Source: Bacillota bacterium (lineage in GTDB: Bacteria > Bacillota > Clostridia > Christensenellales > Aristaeellaceae). From it: 64,000 nucleotides of DNA. The notes beneath the pieces are model-generated. The model did not search any database. It saw only the letters and a list, made by a program, of their open reading frames with translations, and was not told where the DNA came from. The stretch is taken from assembly GCA_023425025.1 (NCBI GenBank), contig JAFADG010000043.1:107307-171306 (forward strand). The letters run 5' to 3'. Position 1 is the stretch's first letter; each line of letters opens with the position of its first letter. A program made the translations under genes and the position numbers. Below, one piece after another: positions 16,308-25,053 of the stretch.

Positions 16308-17377
16308 CCCACGGCGGGGATACGGAAGGGTTTTTGCTTGTGCATGGCTATGAACCCCTGGACTTTTCCGCCAATGTGAATCCTCTGGGCACGCCGGACA
16401 CCGTGGCACAGGCCATACGGGAGGCGGCTGGGAAGCTTGACGCGTATCCTGATCCCCTGTGCCGCAGGCTGACACATGCGATTGCGAAGCACGAGGGACT
16501 GTCGGAAAAGCTTGTGCTGTGCGGCAACGGCGCGGCGGATTTGATCTGGCGGCTGGCATTGGCGGTCAAGCCACGCTGCGCCCTGATCACCTCTCCCACA
16601 TTTTCGGAGTATGAATTGGCCCTGTCCGCAGTTTCCTGCGATGTGCGCCGCTATCTATTGGATATAAGGGACAGCTTCGCGTTGACGGAGGATTTCCTGA
16701 AGGCGCTGACTCCGGATATCGATATGGTGTTCCTTTGCAACCCCAACAATCCTACTGGCCTGACCATCGCGCTGGGGCTCCTTCGTGCCATCTCCGACGC
16801 CTGTAAAGAGAGGAATATCCTGCTGGTGGTGGACGAATGCTTCAATGGATTTGTGGAACAGCCTGAAGCGCATACTTTAAGAAACCGGCTTGCTTGCGGT
16901 GACAGACACATACTTATATTAAAGGCTTTTACAAAGCTGTACGGCATGGCTGGCGCCCGGCTGGGGTACTGCATGTGTGTGGATGAAGCGCTGCTTGAAA
17001 AAATCCGGCTGGCCGGGCAGCCTTGGGCTGTATCCTCTCTGGCCCAGGCGGCGGGTATCGCCGCTTTACAGGCACAGGACTATGTGAACGAAACGAAGCG
17101 GCTGATACGGGCAGAGAGAGAATATCTTCGCAGCGCTCTTCTTTCCCTTGGCCTGACAATGGTAAGCGGCGAGGCCAATTATCTGTTTTTTCATGCAGAT
17201 ATCCCCGCGCTGACCAGCCAAATGGCATCAAGGGGCATCCTCATCCGGGACTGTTCTAATTATCCCGGCCTGCAAGCCGGGTATTACCGCATCGCCGTGC
17301 GTACGCATACCGAAAACGGCCGGCTGATCGGGGCTATGCAGGCATGCATAAAGGAGGTATCATGGCAAAATCGCTGA
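16298..17377 (+). CDS. cobD: L-threonine-O-3-phosphate decarboxylase (CobD)
   Basis: 359 aa from a GTG 5 nt after AAGGGGGCGG, overlapping the cbiB end by 10 bp. It is a PLP-dependent class I/II aminotransferase-fold protein: HGGDTEGF and DFSANVNPLGTP at the start, CNPNNPTGL, VVDECFNGF, and the PLP lysine in ILKAFTKLYGMAGARLGY. CobD decarboxylates threonine phosphate to aminopropanol phosphate for CbiB. The resemblance to histidinol-phosphate aminotransferase is expected; context decides for CobD. Confidence 0.9.
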   Translation: MALTHGGDTEGFLLVHGYEPLDFSANVNPLGTPDTVAQAIREAAGKLDAYPDPLCRRLTHAIAKHEGLSEKLVLCGNGAADLIWRLALAVKPRCALITSPTFSEYELALSAVSCDVRRYLLDIRDSFALTEDFLKALTPDIDMVFLCNPNNPTGLTIALGLLRAISDACKERNILLVVDECFNGFVEQPEAHTLRNRLACGDRHILILKAFTKLYGMAGARLGYCMCVDEALLEKIRLAGQPWAVSSLAQAAGIAALQAQDYVNETKRLIRAEREYLRSALLSLGLTMVSGEANYLFFHADIPALTSQMASRGILIRDCSNYPGLQAGYYRIAVRTHTENGRLIGAMQACIKEVSWQNR

Positions 17378-18855
17378 TGATCCAAGGCACCATGTCCAGC
17401 GCGGGAAAGAGCCTCATTACCGCCGGGCTGTGCCGCATTTTTCACCAAGATGGCTATCGCGTTGCCCCTTTCAAAAGTCAAAACATGGCCCTGAACAGCT
17501 TTATCACCAGAGAAGGACTGGAGATGGGCCGGGCCCAGGTGATGCAGGCGGAGGCGGCCGGCGTGGAGCCTTCGGTGTTGATGAACCCGATCCTGTTAAA
17601 ACCCAACAGCGATATGGGCAGTCAGGTCATCGTGAACGGTGAAGTGCTGGGCAACATGCGGGCAGTGGACTATTTCGCCTATAAGCCCAAGCTGCGCCCC
17701 GCCATCATGGAAGCTTACAACCGGCTGGCTTCCCAACACGATATCATCGCCATCGAGGGGGCGGGCAGCCCGGCGGAAATCAACTTAAAGGCCGATGACA
17801 TCGTGAACATGGGTATGGCGGAAATGGCCGACGCGCCGGTGCTGCTGGTCGGCGACATCGACCGGGGCGGAGTGTTTGCCAGCCTATACGGCACAGTCGA
17901 GTTGGTGACAAAAAACGAACGTGCCCGGATCAAGGGCTTTATCATCAACAAGTTCCGGGGGGATGTGAAGCTGCTGGAATCGGGGCTTACCATGATCGAA
18001 GACCTGACCCATATCCCCGTTCTTGGTGTGGTTCCCTATCTGCGCCTGGATATTGCGGATGAGGACAGCGTGACCGAGCGCTTCCGTAAAAAGGATACGG
18101 GAAAGCTCCTGGACATCGCGGTCATCCGGCTTCCCCGCATTTCCAATTTCACCGATTTTGACGCCCTGGCAAGAATGGAACCGGTGGGTTTGCGCTACGT
18201 GGATCATGCGAGCCAGTTGAAGACGCCTGATCTTGTCATTCTCCCCGGCACAAAAAATACCATGGCGGATTTGGTATGGCTGCGTGAAAACGGTCTGGAA
18301 ACAGCCGTTCAAAAGCTTGCGGCCGCCGGCACGCTGATCCTGGGCATCTGCGGCGGGTATCAAATGCTGGGCGAAACCCTTTTTGACCCTGAAGGCATGG
18401 AACACGGCGGGCAAATGCGGGGCATGGCGCTGATGCCTACGGATACCACATTTATGGCCCGAAAGACGCGCACGCGGGTATCGGGCAAGGTGCGCCTGCC
18501 GGACGGCCTTTTATCGGCGCTGTCAGGCGCCGCTTTTGAGGGATATGAGATCCATATGGGCCAAACCACCCTGCACGATGGTGTTTTGCCCTTCGTTGAG
18601 CTTTCGGATGGACAGCCGGACGGGGCGGTATACGAAAACATCTTTGGCAGCTATGTCCATGGCCTTTTGGACGGCGCCCTGGGCACGGCCATCGTTAGGT
18701 ACTTGCTGCGTAAAAAAGGTCTCTCAGAAGACATCGTATCCGAAACGGATGTTGATGCGTATAAGCAGGAACAGTATAATGCATTGGCTGACGCGCTGCG
18801 TGCAAGCCTTGACCTTGCTCAAATCTACAGGATCATGGGGGTGAATCACGAATGA
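17362..18855 (+). CDS. cbiP: Adenosylcobyric acid synthase
   Basis: 497 aa from an ATG behind AAGGAGGT. The N-terminal P-loop domain starts SLMIQGTMSSAGKSLITAGL, with APFKSQNMALNS and EGAGSPAEINLKADDIVNMG typical of CobQ/CbiP. The C-terminal glutamine amidotransferase domain carries its Cys in LGICGGYQMLGE and a His in FGSYVHGLLD. The enzyme amidates four carboxyl groups of adenosylcobyrinic acid diamide. It overlaps the cobD end and is coupled to cobA by ATGA. Also called cobQ. Confidence 0.96.
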   Translation: MAKSLMIQGTMSSAGKSLITAGLCRIFHQDGYRVAPFKSQNMALNSFITREGLEMGRAQVMQAEAAGVEPSVLMNPILLKPNSDMGSQVIVNGEVLGNMRAVDYFAYKPKLRPAIMEAYNRLASQHDIIAIEGAGSPAEINLKADDIVNMGMAEMADAPVLLVGDIDRGGVFASLYGTVELVTKNERARIKGFIINKFRGDVKLLESGLTMIEDLTHIPVLGVVPYLRLDIADEDSVTERFRKKDTGKLLDIAVIRLPRISNFTDFDALARMEPVGLRYVDHASQLKTPDLVILPGTKNTMADLVWLRENGLETAVQKLAAAGTLILGICGGYQMLGETLFDPEGMEHGGQMRGMALMPTDTTFMARKTRTRVSGKVRLPDGLLSALSGAAFEGYEIHMGQTTLHDGVLPFVELSDGQPDGAVYENIFGSYVHGLLDGALGTAIVRYLLRKKGLSEDIVSETDVDAYKQEQYNALADALRASLDLAQIYRIMGVNHE

Positions 18856-19382
18856 AATCCTCAGGGCTTGTTCATGTTTACTACGGGGACGGCAAAGGCA
18901 AGACCACCGCGGCGCTGGGGCTGGCCTTACGGGCTTATGGCCAGGATTTCCGCGTGACCATCCTTCAATTCTTCAAAGGTTCCTTCACCGGGGAATTGGC
19001 GGCGCTTGAGAGGCTTCCTGGCATCAGGGTCATGCGCGGAGAAAACAAGGGCAAATTTTTGTCTGCCATGACCCAGGCGGAAAAAGATATGATGCTCAAA
19101 GATCACGACCGGCTATTGTCAAAAGCAGCGGCCCTGGTCAAAAGCGGCGAATGCGACCTTTTGGTGCTGGACGAGGGGCTGGATGCCGTCAGCCTTTCCA
19201 TGCTGGACGAAGGCATTCTGCGCGATTTGCTCAACAGTAAGCCGGATGGCGTGGAAATCGTTATCACCGGTCACAAACCGGTAGACTGGATCATGGATCG
19301 GGCAGATTATATAACGGAAATGGTCAAACACAGGCATCCCTACGATCATGGGATAACAGCAAGAAGAGGGATTGAATACTAA
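18852..19382 (+). CDS. cobA: Cob(I)yrinic acid a,c-diamide adenosyltransferase (CobA/CobO)
   Basis: 176 aa. VYYGDGKGKTTAALGLALRA (about 9-28) holds the modified P-loop of the CobA/BtuR/CobO family, and LLVLDEGLDAV and VITGHKPVDWIMDRADYITE are conserved. It adds the adenosyl group to the corrin cobalt. It starts as ATGA over the cbiP stop. This is the adenosyltransferase, not the methyltransferase that shares the name cobA. Confidence 0.95.
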   Translation: MKSSGLVHVYYGDGKGKTTAALGLALRAYGQDFRVTILQFFKGSFTGELAALERLPGIRVMRGENKGKFLSAMTQAEKDMMLKDHDRLLSKAAALVKSGECDLLVLDEGLDAVSLSMLDEGILRDLLNSKPDGVEIVITGHKPVDWIMDRADYITEMVKHRHPYDHGITARRGIEY

Positions 19383-19402
19383 AAAAAAGGGGGGGCGGCG
19401 AC

Positions 19403-19957
19403 ATGGATACGGAAACGGGCGTCATCCAATGGCTGGATACTGTGACATTGCCCACGAATGAATTTGTAAGGCGATATTACAATCCTCAAAAGCAGCAATC
19501 TTGCCATAGCTGCCCTTTCTACGGAAAAAATCATGCCTGTCCGCCCGATGGCGCAGAGGCAAAGGACTTGCTGCTATCATTCCCCTTCATCCATCTTTTT
19601 GCTGCCAGGCATTATACCGCAAGGCCAATCGCTTCCGGCAAAGAGATGCATGATGCCTTTGCGCAAGGAAGGATCGTTTTTGATGCGCATCTATTGGCAT
19701 GCGAAGCAAACAGTGAATGCAGTATGGCTCTTATCCCCTGCAGCTGCACCCGTTGTGAACGGTGCGCCAGGGTGGATCATGAGGCCTGCCGCTACCCGGA
19801 CAAGCTAAGAAAGTCGCTGGATGCACTTTCCGTAGAAGTATCCAGGATTGCGGATGAAGTATTCAGCCTTGAAATTCAATGGTATAAAGAAAAGCCTTCG
19901 GAATATGTGACCATGATCGGCGGCATTCTTTCCATGCAGCCAGCTATCACGGCATAA
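19403..19957 (+). CDS. DUF2284 cysteine-rich putative metal-binding protein
   Basis: 184 aa following cobA after a purine-rich ribosome site. It has many spaced cysteines: CHSCPFYGKNHACPP (about 32-46), then CEANSECS and CSCTRCERCARVDHEACRYP (about 112-131), the pattern of DUF2284. Such proteins are predicted metal or iron-sulfur carriers found near corrinoid and radical enzymes. As last gene of the B12-controlled operon it may deal with cobalt or a corrinoid, but that is inference. Confidence 0.8.
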   Translation: MDTETGVIQWLDTVTLPTNEFVRRYYNPQKQQSCHSCPFYGKNHACPPDGAEAKDLLLSFPFIHLFAARHYTARPIASGKEMHDAFAQGRIVFDAHLLACEANSECSMALIPCSCTRCERCARVDHEACRYPDKLRKSLDALSVEVSRIADEVFSLEIQWYKEKPSEYVTMIGGILSMQPAITA

Positions 19958-19977
19958 GGGAAGTAGGCTATCGGGAT

Positions 19978-20244
19978 TTATGCCCGGGTGTTTTGAGCCT
20001 CTTTTCTTTTTTTACGTTGATCCATATCATTAAGCGGAGGTAAGCCGGCAGCAAAAACGGCGTCATTCCATATTCTGAATCTGCTCTTGATTTTATAGGC
20101 AGCAGGAACTTCGGATATTGTAGGTGTGTAGCCAAGCTCCTTTGCCTTGGTGAGCAAGGGCTGCAATATCTCCAGATCATAAGCGGCAAGAGGTTCTCCC
20201 CTTTTCCAAAAGTTCCCTTGGCGCAGATAACGCTGGCGTCTCAC
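19978..20244 (-). CDS. Small protein with a homing-endonuclease-associated repeat
   Basis: 88 aa from a GTG placed 7 nt after AAAGGGGAA; the frame extends upstream to an ATG at 20313 without a ribosome site. Residues 28-70 (LLTKAKELGYTPTISEVPAA, then RIWNDAVFAAGLPPLNDM) match the short SANT-like repeat found next to HNH homing endonucleases and in small DNA-binding proteins. No nuclease domain is present. It sits alone on the minus strand between the two cobalamin operons. It could be a stand-alone DNA-binding protein or the remnant of a homing element. Confidence 0.6.
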   Translation of the reverse strand: MRRQRYLRQGNFWKRGEPLAAYDLEILQPLLTKAKELGYTPTISEVPAAYKIKSRFRIWNDAVFAAGLPPLNDMDQRKKRKEAQNTRA

Positions 20245-20470
20245 AAAGGTTCCCCTTTCCTTAAATAGGCTTGACCCCGTGTATAGGCTATATGGCCGGG
20301 GAATTGAGCCCATTGCAAATCAGTTTTTATATATAATACGCATTATAGATTACATATCTTTATCTGGCAAGGTGTATCGGTCATTACAGGCGCCATGACC
20401 CTGGCTGCATGAAGGCCTGACGGGGTGCATAAATCATACAGGCACTGAATCTCTATTGGAGGGATGGATC

Positions 20471-21127
20471 ATGGAGATAAAAAAGGTTGGTTACCGAGGG
20501 GTACTGTTCACATTTACGAATCCCTCCTCCTGTCCTTTGAACGTCTATGCGATCCAAGGATCACAATACTGCTATGTCATCGATACAGGTTTGGGGAGCT
20601 TGAATGCTCTTCCGATCAAAGAATATATGGAAGAGAGCGGGAAGCGCATAATCGTCATCAACACCCACCATCATTTTGACCATATATGGGGAAATAGTAC
20701 CTTTCAGAATAATCTGATCATATCGCATGCCTTATGCAGGGAAATGATTGCTTCACAATGGGAGGACATGATGCGGGACTATCGCCACCGTTGCCTGGGT
20801 AAAGTGCAAATGAAGCTTCCGGACTTGGTCTTCACCGGCGAATTGCATTTTGCAGAAGACGGCTTGCGGCTGTTTCATTCACCTGGGCATACAATGGATT
20901 CCATAAGTGTTCTGGATGAAAAGGATCGCATACTAATCGTCGCGGATAATATCGGCGAGAGCATGACGCAGATCATCCCGTCTCTCTCATGTGAAAAAAA
21001 TATGTACAGAAGCACGCTGGAAAAATATCTGACTCTTGATTTCGATTTTTGTGTTTCCGGGCACAACAAAATCCTAAACAAGCAATCAATAGGGGATATT
21101 CTGGCGATCATGGATACAGAAACTTGA
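20471..21127 (+). CDS. Metallo-beta-lactamase-fold hydrolase
   Basis: 218 aa from the ATG 7 nt after GGAGGG. The metal-binding motif THHHFDHIWGN (about 66-76) is the HxHxDH signature with a His-rich variant. FHSPGHTMDSISVLDE holds the next His, IVADNIGE the bridging Asp, and FCVSGHNKIL the last His. Substrate is unknown; such enzymes hydrolyse thioesters, lactones or similar bonds. It is a single gene between the two cobalamin operons and may have no connection with them. Confidence 0.85.
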   Translation: MEIKKVGYRGVLFTFTNPSSCPLNVYAIQGSQYCYVIDTGLGSLNALPIKEYMEESGKRIIVINTHHHFDHIWGNSTFQNNLIISHALCREMIASQWEDMMRDYRHRCLGKVQMKLPDLVFTGELHFAEDGLRLFHSPGHTMDSISVLDEKDRILIVADNIGESMTQIIPSLSCEKNMYRSTLEKYLTLDFDFCVSGHNKILNKQSIGDILAIMDTET

Positions 21128-21179
21128 CCGAGCCGGTTTCTGTATAAAAGGATCGGTCTAATCAATATGAACGGGTATA

Positions 21180-21884
21180 TTATATAACCTCTTCCGGCCT
21201 TCGTATGACGATCACATGAATATCCCGCTCCAGAGCGGGCAGCACCTTGTCGCTGACGCCGCCCGGCTCACCGGAATCCTTGGTAAGCAAAACCTGAATG
21301 CCCAAAGCGTCGTACAGTGCTCCGTTGAGGCTGCTTGGAAACGGCCCCTGCATCGCGATCACATGGCTGGATGGAAGCCCTAGCCCTTCGCACAGCTGCA
21401 GCGCCGCCACCATGGGCAATACACGCGCAAAAATACGCTCCGTCCCCAGTCTATGCGTATAAACGGACAGCGTATGGCTGCCTGTCGTAAGCAGGATGTT
21501 ACCCTCTGTACGCGCCAGCGCTTGCGCAGCCTCTTCGGGGTTTGCGACCCATTCCACATCGTGAATCCAGGCGCAATGCTCGCTGCCCGCCCGCACGATG
21601 CGCTGAATGGGAACACCCATCTCCGCTGCCGCACGGCGGATGTTTTCGCTCGCCCGCACAGCAAACGGATGCGTGGCGTCAATGATCTTATCGGGATGCT
21701 CTTGCATGATCAGTTCCCGCATTTGAACTTCATCCATCGCCTTTGTCAGAACCCGAGGCCCGGAGGGCAGCAAGCGCCGGGCATAATCGCTTGTGACGCA
21801 AGCGATGACGGTATCTCCGGCCTTTATGCGCTCTTCCGTGGCCGACCGCCCTTCCGATGTCCCGCCAAAGATGATGACTTTCAT
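21180..21884 (-). CDS. cbiJ: Precorrin-6A / cobalt-precorrin-6A reductase
   Basis: 234 aa. It opens with MKVIIFGGTSEGRSATEERI (the NAD(P)-binding loop), and DATHPFAVRASENIRRAA and LTTGSHTLSVYTH are family blocks. The enzyme reduces the corrin ring at C18-C19. It is the last gene of the minus-strand operon, and its ATG overlaps the stop of a 31-codon ORF that itself overlaps cbiA. Confidence 0.92.
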   Translation of the reverse strand: MKVIIFGGTSEGRSATEERIKAGDTVIACVTSDYARRLLPSGPRVLTKAMDEVQMRELIMQEHPDKIIDATHPFAVRASENIRRAAAEMGVPIQRIVRAGSEHCAWIHDVEWVANPEEAAQALARTEGNILLTTGSHTLSVYTHRLGTERIFARVLPMVAALQLCEGLGLPSSHVIAMQGPFPSSLNGALYDALGIQVLLTKDSGEPGGVSDKVLPALERDIHVIVIRRPEEVI

Positions 21885-21976
21885 GCGTGTTCCCTTTCCA
21901 GCTTCGCAGCAAGCTGCGTATATATTCGGCCGCCAGATAGGCGGATCACCTTATCAGGCGTTTTCGCCCCGGTCAT
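21881..21976 (-). CDS. 31-aa ORF coupled to cbiA and cbiJ
   Basis: A small frame begins MTGAKTPDKVIRLSGGRIYT and ends QLAAKLEREHA. It starts as ATGA on the cbiA stop and ends as ATGA on the cbiJ start, the same coupling used throughout this operon. CTGGAAAGGGAA near its end may also serve as the cbiJ ribosome site. I recognise no family. It may be a real small protein, a remnant of a lost gene, or simply a translated bridge that carries ribosomes to cbiJ. Confidence 0.45.
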   Translation of the reverse strand: MTGAKTPDKVIRLSGGRIYTQLAAKLEREHA

Positions 21977-23277
21977 GGCCACAACCTTTCAATTAGCTCA
22001 GGATGCGCTAAAAAATGCAGATGTGGAAAGCCTGCCAGCGTGTTCCCGCGCCTGTACCCACATTTCCACGTCTTTTCCGGCGCGCTTGCCTTGCGCACCG
22101 TAAACGCGCAATGAATTGGCTCCGCCGGCTCCGCGACGGCATGATGAAATTCATGGGCGGGATAGGTAAGCCCTGACTCATCCTCCACCGTCACATACCC
22201 AAAGCGCTGCAGCCGTTTGGTCATACGGCACTCAATGGGCAAAAATCCGACCATCTCCCGGCCGTCGATCCTGCGGGAGAGATACAGAAGTCCGCCGCAT
22301 TCCGCATAACAGCGAAGCCCGCCCTCCAGCGCGCGGCGGATACTCTCCCGCATGGCGCGGTTTGCGCAAAGCCGGTCGGCGAACACCTCGGGAAACCCGC
22401 CGCCAAGGTACAGTCCGTCCAACCTCTCAGGCAAATGCGCATCGTTCAGCGGAGAAAACGCAATAAGTTCCATCCCGCTTTCCCGCAGCATCCGGATATT
22501 CTCCGCGTAATAAAAGGAAAAAGCATCATCCCGTGCTATGCCCAATCTGTATCCCAAGCGCTGTGGGAGGGGAGAAATTCCGCATTCAAGCTTTGGCGAT
22601 TTCTGGGCAAACGACAGAAGCATATCAAGATCGATCGTTTCCAGGGCATTGTGCGCCGCGTGCCGCAATTTTTCCTCCAAGGTATCCGTCTCCTGGGCGG
22701 GCACAAGCCCCAGATGCCTGCTTGGCAGATCAAGCGCCGCATCCTTTAAAAGACAACCCGCACAGGGGAGAGACGTATAATGCGCGATGGCATCCCGCAC
22801 CAGCGCATAATGCGTCTGGGATGAAACGCGGTTGACAATTACCCCGCATATCCCGCTTTCGGGCACGAGCGACAAAAATCCCTTGACGGTCGCCGCAACG
22901 CTTGCCGCGCCGCCCGAGGCGTCCACCACAAGCACCGCGGGGGTACGCGTAAGATGCGCCATTTCATAGGTAGAGCAGCGGAGGCTTACGGGATCCAGCC
23001 CATCGTAATACCCCATGACTCCCTCAATAACAGCCACATCGGAAGACGCCTCACTGGAGGCCAGAACGGAGCAAACGGCATCCCTTCCCATCAGGTGCAT
23101 ATCCAGGTTGTTGCTCACCCGACCGCATGCCGCCGCATGAAAGCCGGGGTCGATATAATCCGGCCCCACCTTTAAAGGCGCCACGTTCAGGCCTTTTGCC
23201 TTAAGCGCCGCCATGACAGACAGCGCCACGGTGGTTTTGCCGCAATTGCTGGAGGCGCCGCCGATGAGCAGCCTCAT
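21973..23277 (-). CDS. cbiA: Cobyrinate a,c-diamide synthase
   Basis: 434 aa. The P-loop is GGASSNCGKTTVALSVMAAL (residues 6-25). KVGPDYIDPGFHAAACGR and VIEGVMGYYDGLD are CbiA/CobB blocks, and the glutamine amidotransferase Cys lies in CYAECGGLLYLSR (about 320). It amidates the a and c side chains of cobyrinic acid using glutamine and ATP. It starts as ATGA on the cbiC stop. Confidence 0.95.
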   Translation of the reverse strand: MRLLIGGASSNCGKTTVALSVMAALKAKGLNVAPLKVGPDYIDPGFHAAACGRVSNNLDMHLMGRDAVCSVLASSEASSDVAVIEGVMGYYDGLDPVSLRCSTYEMAHLTRTPAVLVVDASGGAASVAATVKGFLSLVPESGICGVIVNRVSSQTHYALVRDAIAHYTSLPCAGCLLKDAALDLPSRHLGLVPAQETDTLEEKLRHAAHNALETIDLDMLLSFAQKSPKLECGISPLPQRLGYRLGIARDDAFSFYYAENIRMLRESGMELIAFSPLNDAHLPERLDGLYLGGGFPEVFADRLCANRAMRESIRRALEGGLRCYAECGGLLYLSRRIDGREMVGFLPIECRMTKRLQRFGYVTVEDESGLTYPAHEFHHAVAEPAEPIHCAFTVRKASAPEKTWKCGYRRGNTLAGFPHLHFLAHPELIERLWP

Positions 23278-23882
23278 AAACGTACCCCTTCTATGCCATA
23301 CAGGAGCGCGTTGACAATAGCCGCGGCCACCCCGCTGCCTCCCCGGCGGCCCATGGCGATGATGGCTGGAATACCGCTTTCCCGAAGCTGCTGTTTTACT
23401 TCGACCACATTCACAAACCCTACCGGCGCGCCGATCACCGCGATATCATCAGGATACGGACCATCCAGCAATGGCCATAAAAATGTCGGCGCGTTGCCGC
23501 ACACAAATATCTTGGGCCCTCTTTCCGTCAACGCCCGCTCCATGGAAACCAGCGCCCGAGTCACGCCGCGGACTTTGGCCTCGTTTGCCACGTCAGGCTC
23601 CGCCATGTGGCACGCCAAGCGAATACCCAGCTTTGCCGCGGCAGGCTTGCTGATCCCCGCCAGGGCCATATTGGTGTCGGTTATGACCCACGCGCCGGCT
23701 TTGAGCATGGCCTGCATATGCGGCACAATGCCCGCGGTAAAGTACAGGGCTTCGGCAAAGGAAAAATCGGCGGTCGCGTGGATCACGCGCTTGACGATGG
23801 GCTTGACTTCCTCTGGCAGAGATATTTGAAGCTCCGATTCAATGATCTCCATGCTGCGCCGCTCGATCTCATCCGGCTTCAT
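23274..23882 (-). CDS. cbiC: Precorrin-8X / cobalt-precorrin-8 methylmutase
   Basis: 202 aa from MKPDEIERRSMEIIESEL, with GGAG 5 nt upstream. The catalytic His is in VIHATADFSF (about 41-50), and FVCGNAPTFLWPLL and GAPVGFVNVVEVKQQL are conserved. The enzyme moves the C11 methyl to C12 to give (cob)yrinic acid. The frame is open upstream to an ATG at 23975, adding 31 residues with CRSC and a further Cys; that start has a poorly spaced ribosome site and the extension is not part of normal CbiC. Confidence 0.92.
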   Translation of the reverse strand: MKPDEIERRSMEIIESELQISLPEEVKPIVKRVIHATADFSFAEALYFTAGIVPHMQAMLKAGAWVITDTNMALAGISKPAAAKLGIRLACHMAEPDVANEAKVRGVTRALVSMERALTERGPKIFVCGNAPTFLWPLLDGPYPDDIAVIGAPVGFVNVVEVKQQLRESGIPAIIAMGRRGGSGVAAAIVNALLYGIEGVRL

Positions 23883-23985
23883 CAAAACTCCACGCCCTTT
23901 CGTGTGCGCACACCCCGGCCAAGGGGATGTCGCCGTCTCATCTGCGTCACAGGATCTGCATGCTCCATAATACATACGAAGAAAG

Positions 23986-25053
23986 TTATCTCCCCCGCCA
24001 TCGGCACGGCTCCTCCCTCATGCGTTCGCTTAAGCCGATCTCATCGCCCGCGGCATCAAGATAGGCGATATCCACACGCGCGGCCTTGCGGACCCGCGCT
24101 TCGCAGTATCGCTGGGCGGCGTCCGCCATCCTGGCCCAAACGCCGGAATATCCCGCGCTTTCCATTTCCTGAAGTGCGCCTTCGGTGGTGACGCACGCGT
24201 GCACGCGCCTCACCAGATCAAGCGGGGCGCTCATCAGCGCCAGCTGCGTGATGATTGGCTCCATCCGCGCATCCCCATACTTGTTGTGCGTCTGCATCAC
24301 GCCGGCGGCGACCTTGGCCAGCTTTCCCGGATGCCCGGCGATAAGAATTTGTGTAAAGCCCAGCCGCACGGCCTCGTCCAAGGCAAACCCCACATAATTG
24401 CTCATCTGTACAACCGGTATGCCCGGATACTGCTTGAGGATTGCCTCTTCACCCTGATTCCCAAAGGCAAGCGCGACGGCGTCCGTTCCGCTCTCACGCT
24501 TTACGGAAAGCTCCAGGGAGATGGTCTCCATGATCGCGTCCTCACTCATGGGCCGGACGATACCTGTTGTGCCCAGCACCGACAAGCCGCCTTCGATGCC
24601 CAGGCGCGGATTGAATGTCTTTTGCGCAATCTCCGCCCCGCCGGGAATGGATACGGTCACCTGCGCCGCGCATGCGGCAAAAACGCTTCGCACAGCCTTT
24701 TCAATCATCTGGCGCGGGACTGGGTTGATGGCGGCCTCTCCCACAGGGAGCTTGAGTCCCGGCAGCGTCACAATGCCAACGCCCTCTCCCGCCAGGAATG
24801 TTATCTCGCCATCCCCATCAAGCAGCTTGACACACGCCCGAACCTCGCAGCCATGGGTGATATCCGGGTCGTCGCCTGCATCCTTTTTAACGCCGCAGGT
24901 GAACCCTTCCCGTGCGATGATGTCCGCCTGGAATACGCGCCCTTCCGGCACAACGATCTCCACCCGTGCGGGGCATTCCCCGTCCCGCTGCCACAGGCAG
25001 CTGGCAAGGGCGGCGGCTGCGGCGCAGCTCCCAGTGGTAAAGCCTTCCCTCAT
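23986..25053 (-). CDS. cbiD: Cobalt-precorrin-5B C1-methyltransferase
   Basis: 355 aa, starting MREGFTTGSCAAAAALASCL, the CbiD N-terminal signature. GDDPDITHGCEVRACV, GVGIVTLPGLKLPVGEAAIN and MSNYVGFALDEAVRLGFTQI are further blocks. CbiD adds the C1 methyl in the anaerobic pathway, so its presence marks the oxygen-independent route. It is coupled by ATGA to cbiH. Confidence 0.95.
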   Translation of the reverse strand: MREGFTTGSCAAAAALASCLWQRDGECPARVEIVVPEGRVFQADIIAREGFTCGVKKDAGDDPDITHGCEVRACVKLLDGDGEITFLAGEGVGIVTLPGLKLPVGEAAINPVPRQMIEKAVRSVFAACAAQVTVSIPGGAEIAQKTFNPRLGIEGGLSVLGTTGIVRPMSEDAIMETISLELSVKRESGTDAVALAFGNQGEEAILKQYPGIPVVQMSNYVGFALDEAVRLGFTQILIAGHPGKLAKVAAGVMQTHNKYGDARMEPIITQLALMSAPLDLVRRVHACVTTEGALQEMESAGYSGVWARMADAAQRYCEARVRKAARVDIAYLDAAGDEIGLSERMREEPCRWRGR

